A stretch of 8,561 bases of DNA from Leptotrichia sp. oral taxon 215 (GTDB lineage Bacteria; Fusobacteriota; Fusobacteriia; Fusobacteriales; Leptotrichiaceae): NCBI GenBank assembly GCA_905371725.1, contig CAJPML010000029.1:1-8561 (forward strand), in the 5' to 3' direction. A program made the position numbers and the translations under genes. Numbering within the stretch: the stretch's first letter is position 1; every line of letters starts with the position of its first letter. Shown piece by piece: positions 1 to 6,107 of the stretch. The notes beneath the pieces were generated by a model, which was not told the origin of the DNA, made no database searches, and saw only the letters and a list, made by a program, of their open reading frames with translations.

Positions 1-477
1 AGGAATAATCAGAAATTTTTTGAAAAAATTACTTTAAAAATATTTGTATTTGGAAAAATATATAAAAATATAGCTATTTTGAATTTTACCCAGAATATGT
101 ATTCACTTACAGATGCAGGAGTTTCTTTTCCAGATTCGTTAAAGATGTGTGTGAATTCAGAAAATATACTTTTAAATGAGGAAATAAGAAAGATAATTTT
201 CAGGCTTGAAAAAGGAACAGGCATAAAGAAATCTTTTGAAAATCTCAATTTTTTTGATGAAGAATATAAAGGTTTTTTAAGAATAGGTGAAAAAACAGGA
301 AAAATGACAGTATCTTTTGAAAATTTAGCTATGATTTATTCTGAAAAAGTAAGTGAAAAAACTCAATTACTTTTAAAAATTATGGAGCCATTGTCTATAA
401 TTTTTATTGGAATTATAATAGGATTTATAGTGTTTGCAATAATGCTCCCAATATTTAAAATGGGGGAAATGATATAA
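1..477 (+). CDS. Type II secretion / type IV pilus platform protein, GspF/PilC family (5' partial)
   Basis: This is the C-terminal part (158 residues visible) of the polytopic inner-membrane platform protein that couples the assembly ATPase to pilin or pseudopilin polymerisation. The frame is open from base 1. The TTG at position 79 is an internal leucine, because the residues before it (GKIYKN, then the alanine/leucine stretch leading into NFTQ) continue the family pattern. Visible GspF-domain landmarks are the LTDAGVSFPDSL segment (about residues 36-47), corresponding to the usual 'l.aGvpl..aL'; GEKTGKM (96-102), the conserved GE-x-TG motif; and one long hydrophobic helix (about 131-152) ending in LPIFKMGEMI, the usual family C-terminus. 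Full-length members are about 350-400 residues, so well over half is missing to the left. No pilin or other secretion gene follows it here. Whether it serves pili, competence or secretion cannot be decided from this fragment. Confidence 0.88.
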   Translation, partial: RNNQKFFEKITLKIFVFGKIYKNIAILNFTQNMYSLTDAGVSFPDSLKMCVNSENILLNEEIRKIIFRLEKGTGIKKSFENLNFFDEEYKGFLRIGEKTGKMTVSFENLAMIYSEKVSEKTQLLLKIMEPLSIIFIGIIIGFIVFAIMLPIFKMGEMI

Positions 478-583
478 CTCAATATGAGAACTAAAACTAT
501 TACAAATAACATATATTATGAATTTATTAACTATAAACAAAGGAAATAAAAAGATTAAATAAAAAGGAATATGGTACAAAATT

Positions 584-1228
584 ATGATTGAAAACTTTAT
601 TAAGTCATCAGAATATACACAGAAATTATTTGATGTAGACGATGAGGTACTGAAAAGTATAGAAATAGAAAGTTTAAATGACAATGTTCCAATAATAAGT
701 AGGGAAGTTTTAAATTTTATGCTATTTACTGCAAAAGGAATTAGAGCAAAAAACATTCTGGAGATAGGTACAGCAACGGGATATTCAGGTTTATTTCTGG
801 CACAGATTGCAAATAGAAACGAAGGACAACTCACAACAATTGAAATTGATGAAAAAAGACATAAAAAAGCTATCAAAAATTTTAAAAAAGTTGGAATTTT
901 TGAAAAAAATCATTTAATTTTAGGAGATGCATTGGAAGAAATACCGAAGTTAGATAAAAATAATAAATTTGATTTTATTTTTATTGATGCAGCAAAAGGT
1001 CAATACATGAAATTTTTTACAATGTGCTGGCAGCTTTTAAATGAGAATGGTATTGTATTTATTGATAATATAATGTTCAGAGGATTAGTAGCGGAAAATA
1101 AAGCCGAAGCTCCAAAGAGATATAGGACAATAATTGAGAGGTTAAATAAATTTATACAGAAATTAAATGAAGAATTTGATTTTGTCCTTCTTCCATTTGG
1201 AGACGGAGTAGGATTAGTTAGGAAGTAG
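584..1228 (+). CDS. trmR: SAM-dependent O-methyltransferase, TrmR/YrrM-like
   Basis: A class I methyltransferase of the COMT-like O-methyltransferase family (COG4122), 214 residues. The likely role is that of Bacillus subtilis TrmR (YrrM), which methylates 5-hydroxyuridine to 5-methoxyuridine at tRNA position 34. Seen: SAM motif I ILEIGTATGYSG (58-69), acidic loop TIEIDE (85-90), GDALEEIP (114-121), FDFIFIDAAKGQY (129-141) and VFIDNIMFRG (158-167). D135, D161 and N162 fit the divalent-metal triad of this family, and the protein ends with the typical GDGVGLVRK. The ATG at 584 gives a family-like N-terminus and length. Its purine-rich site (AAAAAGGA, 561-568) lies an unusually long 15 bases upstream, and another ATG (571, out of frame) lies between them. 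The next gene starts 5 bases after its stop. The TrmR call is by family resemblance; a small-molecule catechol-type methyltransferase remains possible. Confidence 0.87.
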   Translation: MIENFIKSSEYTQKLFDVDDEVLKSIEIESLNDNVPIISREVLNFMLFTAKGIRAKNILEIGTATGYSGLFLAQIANRNEGQLTTIEIDEKRHKKAIKNFKKVGIFEKNHLILGDALEEIPKLDKNNKFDFIFIDAAKGQYMKFFTMCWQLLNENGIVFIDNIMFRGLVAENKAEAPKRYRTIIERLNKFIQKLNEEFDFVLLPFGDGVGLVRK

Positions 1229-1233
1229 TAAAA

Positions 1234-1971
1234 ATGAGATTTCTTTTATATAATATACGATATGGTACAGGAAAATATTTAAATCAGCCATTAAAATATT
1301 TGAGGGGGTATTTAGGTCAGTCTTTAGATCACATTCACCGTATAGGAGAATTTATAAAGGAACAAAAAGCTGATATTGTAGGTCTTGTAGAAGTGGATTT
1401 AGGTTCATTCCGAACTAGGGAAACAAATCAGGCAAAATTGCTTGGAGAGTTGACTGGGAAACATTATGTATCACAATACAAGTATGAAGAAAATTCAAAA
1501 TATATGAAATTTCCGATTATGAGAAAACAGGGTAATGCATTATTATCAAACAATAAAATAATAGCACAGAGATTTCATTACCTAGAAAGAGGAACCAAAA
1601 AGCTTGTAATTGAAATGGAAACAGAAGAAGTTACGATTTTTTTAGTTCATCTGGCTCTAGGAGGAAAGACAAGATTGAGACAGATAGTGGAATTAAATAA
1701 TATGATAGAAAATCATAAAAAACCATTTATTGTTGCGGGAGATTTTAATCTGTTGTGGGGAAAAGAAGAAATAGAATTGTTTTTAAAAGCAGGAAAATTA
1801 CAAAATGTAAATAATAGGAAAGAACCAACATTTCCAAGCTGGGCACCTAAAAAGGAACTGGATTTTATTCTATGTTCAGAAAGTATAAAAATAAAAGATT
1901 ATAAAGTATTGAAAAATACTTTATCAGATCATTTGCCTATTTTGTTGGATTTTGAGATTAGAAAAAATTAG
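1234..1971 (+). CDS. Endonuclease/exonuclease/phosphatase (EEP) fold hydrolase
   Basis: A 245-residue metal-dependent phosphoesterase of the EEP superfamily (DNase I/exonuclease III/sphingomyelinase fold). All the expected catalytic landmarks are visible in order: LLYNIRYG (N7), VGLVEVD (E53, metal ligand), FLVHLALGG (H139), VAGDFNLL (D170 and N172), ELDFILCSE (D210) and LSDHLPILLDF (S231, D232, H233). It should therefore be active. The substrate (nucleic acid, phospholipid or sugar phosphate) cannot be read from the sequence. There is no signal peptide or membrane segment, so it is predicted cytoplasmic. The ATG at 1234 is preceded by GGAAG (1221-1225) inside the last codons of the methyltransferase gene, five bases beyond whose stop it starts, which suggests translational coupling. 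The stop codon lies just before the Shine-Dalgarno site of the secreted hydrolase gene downstream. Same operon as both neighbours. Confidence 0.87.
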   Translation: MRFLLYNIRYGTGKYLNQPLKYLRGYLGQSLDHIHRIGEFIKEQKADIVGLVEVDLGSFRTRETNQAKLLGELTGKHYVSQYKYEENSKYMKFPIMRKQGNALLSNNKIIAQRFHYLERGTKKLVIEMETEEVTIFLVHLALGGKTRLRQIVELNNMIENHKKPFIVAGDFNLLWGKEEIELFLKAGKLQNVNNRKEPTFPSWAPKKELDFILCSESIKIKDYKVLKNTLSDHLPILLDFEIRKN

Positions 1972-1985
1972 GAAGGAGAAGATTA

Positions 1986-3335
1986 GTGGAAATAAGGAAA
2001 AATATATTAAGAAAGACATTATTATTTTTAATAGGAATGTTTACAATAGGAACTTTAAATGCAAAAACGGTAGAGATAAAAAGTAACTATAATGAAATAA
2101 CAAAAATTATAGGAGGAAGGAAAAAAGATAAGTCAAAGGAAGCAAGAAGAGATTCAAAAAATGAACTTCGTGGAGTATGGGTAGCAAGCGTAATAAATAT
2201 TGATTGGCCTTCAAAAAAGGGATTAGATATAGAAGCACAGAAAAGAGAATACATTTCAGTTCTTGAAGATGTAAAAAGATGGAATATGAATGCAGTTTTT
2301 GTTCAGGTAAAACCTACAGGAGATGCATTTTATCCTTCAAAATATTCACCATGGTCTGAATATTTAACTGGATCACAAGGAACAAATCCTGGATATGATC
2401 CGTTAAAGTTTATGATTGATGAAGCACATAAAAGAGGGATAGAATTTCATGCATGGTTTAATCCATATAGGCTTACAATGAAAGGAAAATCAACAAAAAC
2501 TGAGAGTCTTGCTAAAGAAAATATAGGAAGAAAAAAACCTGAATGGACAGCAGTATATGGAGGACAGCTTTATCTGAATCCAGGAATACCTGAAGTAAAT
2601 GACTATGTTATTGATAGCATTGTTGAAGTTGTAAGAAATTATGATATTGATGGAGTTCACATGGATGATTATTTTTATCCTTATAAAGTAAAAGGACAGG
2701 AGTATCCTGATAGTATACAATTTCAAAGATATGGAGGAAAATTTTCTAGTGTTGGTGACTGGAGAAGAAATAATATAAATAAACTGGTTGAAAAACTACA
2801 TAATGAAATAAAAAAACAGAATAAAGATATCTCTTTTGGAATAAGTCCTTTTGGAGTATGGAGAAATGCTTCTACAGATCCAGGAAGAGGTTCAGATACA
2901 CAGGCAGGAGTTCAGAATTATGATGATCTTTATGCAGATATTTTACACTGGATGGATAAGGGATGGATTGATTATGTAGTACCACAAATATATTGGAATC
3001 AAGGATTTAAAGCTGCAGAATATAATACACTTGTAGAATGGTGGAGTAAAAATGCCAGAATTACAAATACTGATCTTTATATAGGACAGGCTGCCTACAA
3101 AGTAGGATCATGGTCTAATCCTAATGAACTCATAAATCAGATAAATTATAACAGAAAATATCCCGAAGTTAAGGGGAGTATATTCTTCAGCTATAAATCA
3201 TTAAAGGAAAATCCTAAAAACATAATAAATAATTTATTAAATGGTCCTTACAGTTCTTTGCCATCAGAAGTGGCTGATATTGAAAATATGAGTGTAAAAA
3301 CAGAGAAATCAGATGAAATTGCTCAAAAGAAATAA
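1986..3335 (+). CDS. Secreted GHL10-family glycoside hydrolase (YngK/DigH-like)
   Basis: A 449-residue protein with a Sec signal peptide: basic start MEIRKNILRK, hydrophobic core about residues 11-22, and a probable signal peptidase I site after LNA (24-26). There is no lipobox cysteine, unlike B. subtilis YngK, which is annotated as a lipoprotein. A short basic linker leads to the GHL10 (DUF187) TIM-barrel domain, about residues 60-415: ELRGVWVAS (60-68), VQVKPTGDAFYPS (106-118), HAWFNPYR (155-162), DGVHMDDYFYPY (222-233), GISPFGVWRN (285-294) and YVVPQIYWNQG (330-340). E. coli DigH (YddW), from the same family, cleaves denuded peptidoglycan glycan strands at the division site, so a cell-wall role is likely but inferred. 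The 30-residue tail is polar and low in complexity. The start is GTG with an excellent AGGAGA site (1974-1979) six bases upstream, and translation starts 14 bases after the EEP gene. It is the last gene of the run. Confidence 0.9.
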   Translation: MEIRKNILRKTLLFLIGMFTIGTLNAKTVEIKSNYNEITKIIGGRKKDKSKEARRDSKNELRGVWVASVINIDWPSKKGLDIEAQKREYISVLEDVKRWNMNAVFVQVKPTGDAFYPSKYSPWSEYLTGSQGTNPGYDPLKFMIDEAHKRGIEFHAWFNPYRLTMKGKSTKTESLAKENIGRKKPEWTAVYGGQLYLNPGIPEVNDYVIDSIVEVVRNYDIDGVHMDDYFYPYKVKGQEYPDSIQFQRYGGKFSSVGDWRRNNINKLVEKLHNEIKKQNKDISFGISPFGVWRNASTDPGRGSDTQAGVQNYDDLYADILHWMDKGWIDYVVPQIYWNQGFKAAEYNTLVEWWSKNARITNTDLYIGQAAYKVGSWSNPNELINQINYNRKYPEVKGSIFFSYKSLKENPKNIINNLLNGPYSSLPSEVADIENMSVKTEKSDEIAQKK

Positions 3336-3366
3336 TAAAGATAAGGAAAAAATTAAAATCTAAATG

Positions 3367-3482
3367 AAATAAAAGCTATCTAAAACTAGAAGATAAAATA
3401 AATGAGAATTATATCTATAGTAATTTATAAATATAATTCTCATGATATTTTTAACTCTCTTTTTTAGATAGCTCTTTTATTT
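3367..3482. repeat. Outer arms of nested inverted repeat between convergent genes
   Basis: AGCTATCTAAAA (3374-3385) is a perfect inverted match to TTTTAGATAGCT (3462-3473). Outside it the symmetry continues: AAATAAA on the left pairs with TTTATTT on the right, apart from a two-base CT insertion in the right arm (GCTCTTTT against AAAAGC). The arms therefore span about 19-21 bases and enclose about 76 bases that contain a second perfect hairpin. The right arm runs over the gltS stop codon. As RNA this would be a branched, possibly bidirectional terminator. As DNA it looks like a tiny element of about 115 bp with terminal inverted repeats. No obvious target-site duplication is visible. Confidence 0.7.
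3402..3443. terminator. Bidirectional terminator hairpin between GHL10 gene and gltS
   Basis: A perfect 13-bp stem, ATGAGAATTATAT (3402-3414) with ATATAATTCTCAT (3431-3443), closes a 16-base loop. On the + strand it is followed within five bases by TTTTT (3448-3452). On the - strand the bases leaving the stem read TATTTTATCTTC. It lies between two convergent genes and can serve both. The stem is AT-rich, and the outer repeat arms may strengthen it. Confidence 0.65.
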
Positions 3483-4700
3483 GAAAAAGCTGATAAATAA
3501 TGTAATTAAACTTACGTTGGCAAAATCTATAAACAGTGCCCCTACTACAGGAACAACAAAAAATGCAATTTTAGAATATTTATATTTTTCACATACAGAT
3601 TTCATATTTGAAATTCCGTTAGGCGTAGCTCCTAATCCAAAACCACAATGTCCTGATACTATTACTGCGGCATCGTAGTCACTTCCCATAGCTTTAAAAG
3701 TGATGAAGTTCAGATAAAGATAAATAAGGGCTATCTGAGCTACTAGAAGTATAAGCATTGGAATAGCAAGATCTATAAGTTCCCATAACTTTAGTGACAT
3801 AAGAGCCATTGCAAGAAATAAGTTCAGTGAAACATCTTCCAGTACACTGATTTCCCTTGTCGGTGCAGTGAATATTTCAGAATTGTCTGAAATATTTCTC
3901 ATGATGGCTGCAATAATCATTGGTCCAATATAAATTGGAAAATTCATTGCAGGTAAAAGTTTCGTTATAAAGATAGATAAATATGAACCTATTCCCATTG
4001 CTATCAGAATAAAGAAAAATGCCATTGAAAATCTTTCTGCATTAAGAGCAGGTTCAGGTTTTTTCAGAACATTTTCATCAATATCACTGTTGTAGTCATG
4101 TTTTTCATGCAACAAAGTTTCATTTCCTAACAGTTTATGTTTAAGAATAAGCTTATTTGCAATAGGGCCTCCCATCATTGAGCCGGCTATAAGCCCAAAA
4201 GTTGCAGAAGCTATTGCAACTGTGCCTGCTCCTTTTATTCCCAGTGCTTCAATGCCTGGTGCAATTGCTGCTGAAGTTCCATGTCCTCCTGTCATTGGGG
4301 TAGATCCTGTCATTAATCCGAGAAGTGGATTAATTCCAATGAGTTTTGAAAGAAAAATAGCAACAATATTTTGAGCAAAACATAATCCTATAGCAAGAAA
4401 TAGGAAAATAAGTACTTTTTTTCCTCCCTTTTTTAAAACTTTTAAACTTGCATTAAATCCGACACTTGTAAAAAACATTACCATGAAAAAAGTCTGTAAT
4501 GTAGTTTCAAATTTTATAGTTACAATATTGGTTTGCTTAAGTATAAAAGCTATTATTGAAAAAAGAAATCCGCCAATAACAGGTGACGGAATACAATACT
4601 TTTCAAAGAATTTAACTTTAGCTCTTAACTTCATACCGATTATAAGTAAAATAACAGATAAACTAATCGTTTGAATCATGTCCATTTTTAACTCGATCAT
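3477..4700 (-). CDS. gltS: Sodium/glutamate symporter GltS
   Basis: A 407-residue integral membrane protein of the glutamate:Na+ symporter family (ESS, TC 2.A.27), close to the roughly 400 residues of E. coli GltS. It imports glutamate with sodium. The family's two inverted halves each show a signature re-entrant loop: GSTPMTGGHGTSAA (132-145) in the N-terminal half and GHCGFGLGATPNGISNM (350-366) in the C-terminal half. VVGALFIDFANV (385-396) is the typical last transmembrane segment. The hydrophilic stretch at about 188-222 is the central cytoplasmic loop. The ATG at 4700 has GGAG five bases upstream and a second purine-rich AAAGGA before that. A downstream in-frame ATG at 4685 is possible but has a poorer ribosome site. 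A promoter fits upstream at 4737-4765. The gene is monocistronic, transcribed divergently from the hxlR stub and convergently with the GHL10 gene. Confidence 0.94.
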   Translation of the reverse strand: MIELKMDMIQTISLSVILLIIGMKLRAKVKFFEKYCIPSPVIGGFLFSIIAFILKQTNIVTIKFETTLQTFFMVMFFTSVGFNASLKVLKKGGKKVLIFLFLAIGLCFAQNIVAIFLSKLIGINPLLGLMTGSTPMTGGHGTSAAIAPGIEALGIKGAGTVAIASATFGLIAGSMMGGPIANKLILKHKLLGNETLLHEKHDYNSDIDENVLKKPEPALNAERFSMAFFFILIAMGIGSYLSIFITKLLPAMNFPIYIGPMIIAAIMRNISDNSEIFTAPTREISVLEDVSLNLFLAMALMSLKLWELIDLAIPMLILLVAQIALIYLYLNFITFKAMGSDYDAAVIVSGHCGFGLGATPNGISNMKSVCEKYKYSKIAFFVVPVVGALFIDFANVSLITLFISFFK

Positions 4701-4736
4701 TAAATCTCCGTCCTTTCTGAGTAAATATAACGAAAT

Positions 4737-4765
4737 ATTATACTACATATTAGAAGAAAAGACAA
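4737..4765 (-). promoter_or_regulatory. Sigma-70-type promoter of gltS
   Basis: On the - strand, TTGTCT (4765-4760) and a perfect TATAAT (4742-4737) are separated by exactly 17 bases. The -10 ends 36 bases before the gltS ATG, a plausible leader length. The -35 matches consensus at 4 of 6 positions. Confidence 0.65.
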
Positions 4766-4803
4766 ATAAAAATGAATAATATAAGATATTAGATAAGTTA
4801 CTG

Positions 4804-4831
4804 TTTACAAAATTCTAAAAGTATGTATAAT
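4804..4831 (+). promoter_or_regulatory. Sigma-70-type promoter of the hxlR stub and probably era
   Basis: TTTACA (4804-4809, one mismatch to TTGACA) and a perfect TATAAT (4826-4831) are 16 bases apart. The predicted start near 4838 leaves a leader of about 84 bases before the hxlR stub. No comparably good promoter is seen between here and the era start codon, so it probably drives era as well. Confidence 0.68.
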
Positions 4832-4851
4832 ATATATTAAGTCAATATATA
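4831..4851. promoter_or_regulatory. Perfect dyad over the predicted transcription start (possible operator)
   Basis: TATATATT (4831-4838), a 5-base AAGTC spacer and AATATATA (4844-4851) form a perfect 8-5-8 dyad. It begins at the last base of the -10 box and covers the predicted start site, where an autorepressor of the HxlR family could bind. The arms are purely A/T, so chance is a serious alternative in this composition. Confidence 0.35.
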
Positions 4852-4921
4852 ATTTTTTGTAAATTGAATTAGCGAATATAGGGATGATGCAGATAGTATT
4901 GTAATATAGGGAGGAAAAAAT

Positions 4922-5068
4922 ATGAGGAATAAACTGTTGCCCGCATGTCCTGTTGAAGTGACTCTTACATTGATTTCAAATAAATGGAAAATATTAATAA
5001 TAAGAGATTTGCTGGAAGGTACGAAAAGATTTGGGGAATTAAAAATAGAAAATAGGAGGGAATTTTAA
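4922..5068 (+). pseudogene. Truncated HxlR-family transcriptional regulator (N-terminal remnant)
   Basis: A 48-codon reading frame whose first 41 residues match the start of HxlR-type winged-helix regulators: the near-N-terminal cysteine in ACPVEVTL (8-15), then [20 protein letters not shown] (18-37) and GELK (38-41), the classic 'gkWk.lIl..L..G..RF.eL' pattern. Family members are about 100-120 residues. Here homology ends around base 5044, and the remaining seven codons (IENRREF) are built from the era Shine-Dalgarno region. The recognition helix and wing are therefore absent, and it cannot be a normal DNA-binding HxlR protein. The promoter and an ideal GGGAGG site (4909-4914, 7 bases from ATG) are intact, so the stub is probably still transcribed and translated. 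No remnant of the missing C-terminal part is seen elsewhere in the window. HxlR regulators often control a divergent gene; here that neighbour is gltS. Confidence 0.8.
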
Positions 5069-5070
5069 AA

Positions 5071-5970
5071 ATGAAATCAGGATTTATAGCAATTGTAGGA
5101 AGACCGAATGTCGGAAAATCTACATTAATGAATAAACTTGTAAAGGAGAAGGTGGCGATAGTTTCTGACAAGGCAGGAACTACAAGGGATCAGATAAGAG
5201 GAATTGTAAATATACAGGATAATCAGTTTATATTTGTAGATACTCCGGGGATTCACAAGCCCAAGCATCTTCTAGGGGAACATATGACTGAAATTGCTCT
5301 TGAAACGTTAAATGATGTGGATCTTATAATGTTTCTGCTTGATGGAACGCAGGAAATATCAACAGGAGATATCTTCGTAAACGAACACATAAAGGAAGTT
5401 AAAACTCCGGTTGTCCTTATAATAAACAAAATCGATAAAATGAGCGATGAAGAAATAGAGGCAAAAAAAGAGGAAATAAAGGAAAAGTTAGGAAATTACG
5501 AAAATATAATAACATTGACAGCTGAATTTGCAATAGGAATACATAAAATTTTTGAAGTGGCTGAAAAATACCTGTCAAATGATGTGTGGTTCTATCCGGA
5601 AGATTATTATACAGACTTGCCTGTAAATAAAATTGTAGTTGAAACTGTAAGGGAAAAAATATTGCATCATACAAAAGATGAGGTTCCTCACAGTGTTGCA
5701 GTTGAGATTGTAAATGTTGAGACAAAACCTGAAATAAGAAAATATGATGTAAATATTTATGTGGAAAGGGACAGTCAGAAGGGGATTATAATAGGAAAAG
5801 ACGGAGCCCTTCTTAAAAAAATTGGAATAGAGGCCAGAAGAGAGATAGAAGCACTTATTGATTTAAAGGTAAATCTCAAATTATGGGTTAAAGTAAGAAA
5901 AAAATGGAGAAGAGATCAGCAGTTTCTTAATGATATGGGGTATAAAATAAAAAAGAAGGTTAAAAAATAA
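5071..5970 (+). CDS. era: GTPase Era
   Basis: A 299-residue Era GTPase, full length against about 300 for E. coli Era. It binds the 3' end of 16S rRNA and helps mature the 30S subunit. The N-terminal G domain shows G1 GRPNVGKS (10-17), the switch I region AGTTRDQIRG (35-44), G3 DTPG (57-60), G4 NKID (119-122) and a G5-type TAEF (150-153). The C-terminal KH domain carries GIIIGKDGALLKKIG (238-252), and WVKVRKKWRRDQQFLNDMGY (272-291) is typical of the family end. The ATG at 5071 has AGGAGGG (5054-5060) ten bases upstream. That site lies within the last codons of the truncated hxlR frame, whose stop ends two bases before this ATG, so translation of the two is probably coupled. No terminator follows, so transcription may continue into the DUF2278 gene. 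Confidence 0.97.
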   Translation: MKSGFIAIVGRPNVGKSTLMNKLVKEKVAIVSDKAGTTRDQIRGIVNIQDNQFIFVDTPGIHKPKHLLGEHMTEIALETLNDVDLIMFLLDGTQEISTGDIFVNEHIKEVKTPVVLIINKIDKMSDEEIEAKKEEIKEKLGNYENIITLTAEFAIGIHKIFEVAEKYLSNDVWFYPEDYYTDLPVNKIVVETVREKILHHTKDEVPHSVAVEIVNVETKPEIRKYDVNIYVERDSQKGIIIGKDGALLKKIGIEARREIEALIDLKVNLKLWVKVRKKWRRDQQFLNDMGYKIKKKVKK

Positions 5971-5990
5971 TCCAAATATGATGTAATCTA

Positions 5991-6018
5991 TTGCAACCTT
6001 GAAATTATGTGGTATAAT
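5991..6018 (+). promoter_or_regulatory. Extended -10 promoter of the DUF2278 gene
   Basis: TTGCAA (5991-5996) and a perfect TATAAT (6013-6018) are separated by 16 bases, with an extended -10 TGG immediately before TATAAT. The predicted start near 6025 gives a leader of about 83 bases containing two dyads. It starts 20 bases after the era stop codon. Confidence 0.7.
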
Positions 6019-6036
6019 AATAATGAAAGGGATTAG

Positions 6037-6051
6037 ATTGAAAGTTTCAAT
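6037..6051. promoter_or_regulatory. Perfect dyad ATTGAAA-G-TTTCAAT in the DUF2278 leader
   Basis: Seven-base arms around a single G, starting about 12 bases after the predicted transcription start. Its TTGAAA/TTTCAA halves recur in the dyad just downstream. The one-base centre makes it a poor RNA hairpin, so a protein-binding site is the better reading if it is functional. Confidence 0.4.
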
Positions 6052-6054
6052 ATA

Positions 6055-6073
6055 AATTTCAGCTTTTGAAATT
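6055..6073. promoter_or_regulatory. Second dyad AATTTCA-N5-TGAAATT in the DUF2278 leader
   Basis: Perfect 7-5-7 dyad, ending about 26 bases before the GGAGG site of the DUF2278 gene. Its right half is part of a 10-base direct repeat, TTGAAATTAT, found at 5999-6008 (between the -35 and -10 boxes) and again at 6066-6075. A related TTTCA-N7-TGAAA lies before the next gene. Confidence 0.4.
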
Positions 6074-6107
6074 ATACGTTTTAAAACTGGAATTTTTTGG
6101 AGGAAAA

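Noticed and set aside
79..81. TTG as the true start of a short 132-residue secretion protein
   Set aside because: The frame continues to base 1 with residues matching the GspF domain, so the gene is cut by the window edge.
484..549. A 21-codon frame (starts MRTKTITNN) between the GspF/PilC gene and the methyltransferase
   Set aside because: It has no ribosome site at a usable distance and no recognisable peptide features. Short open frames are frequent in this composition.
373..876. A 167-codon frame on the - strand
   Set aside because: It lies antisense across the secretion gene end and the methyltransferase. Its sequence is the low-complexity I/F/S/Y-rich type that AT-rich antisense strands produce, and both sense genes are clear family members.
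4970..5003. A second promoter inside the hxlR stub (TTGATT, 16 bases, TATTAA) that might serve era
   Set aside because: Both boxes match consensus at only 4 of 6 positions, which is common by chance at this A/T content. It is much weaker than the promoter at 4804-4831.
5417..5725. A 102-codon frame on the - strand inside era
   Set aside because: It is antisense to the G domain and KH linker of a well-conserved essential gene, and it is L/Q/F-rich with no family resemblance.
6066..6107. TTG start adding 14 residues to the DUF2278 protein
   Set aside because: There is no ribosome site before it, a strong GGAGG sits just before the ATG at 6108, and family members begin close to the latter.
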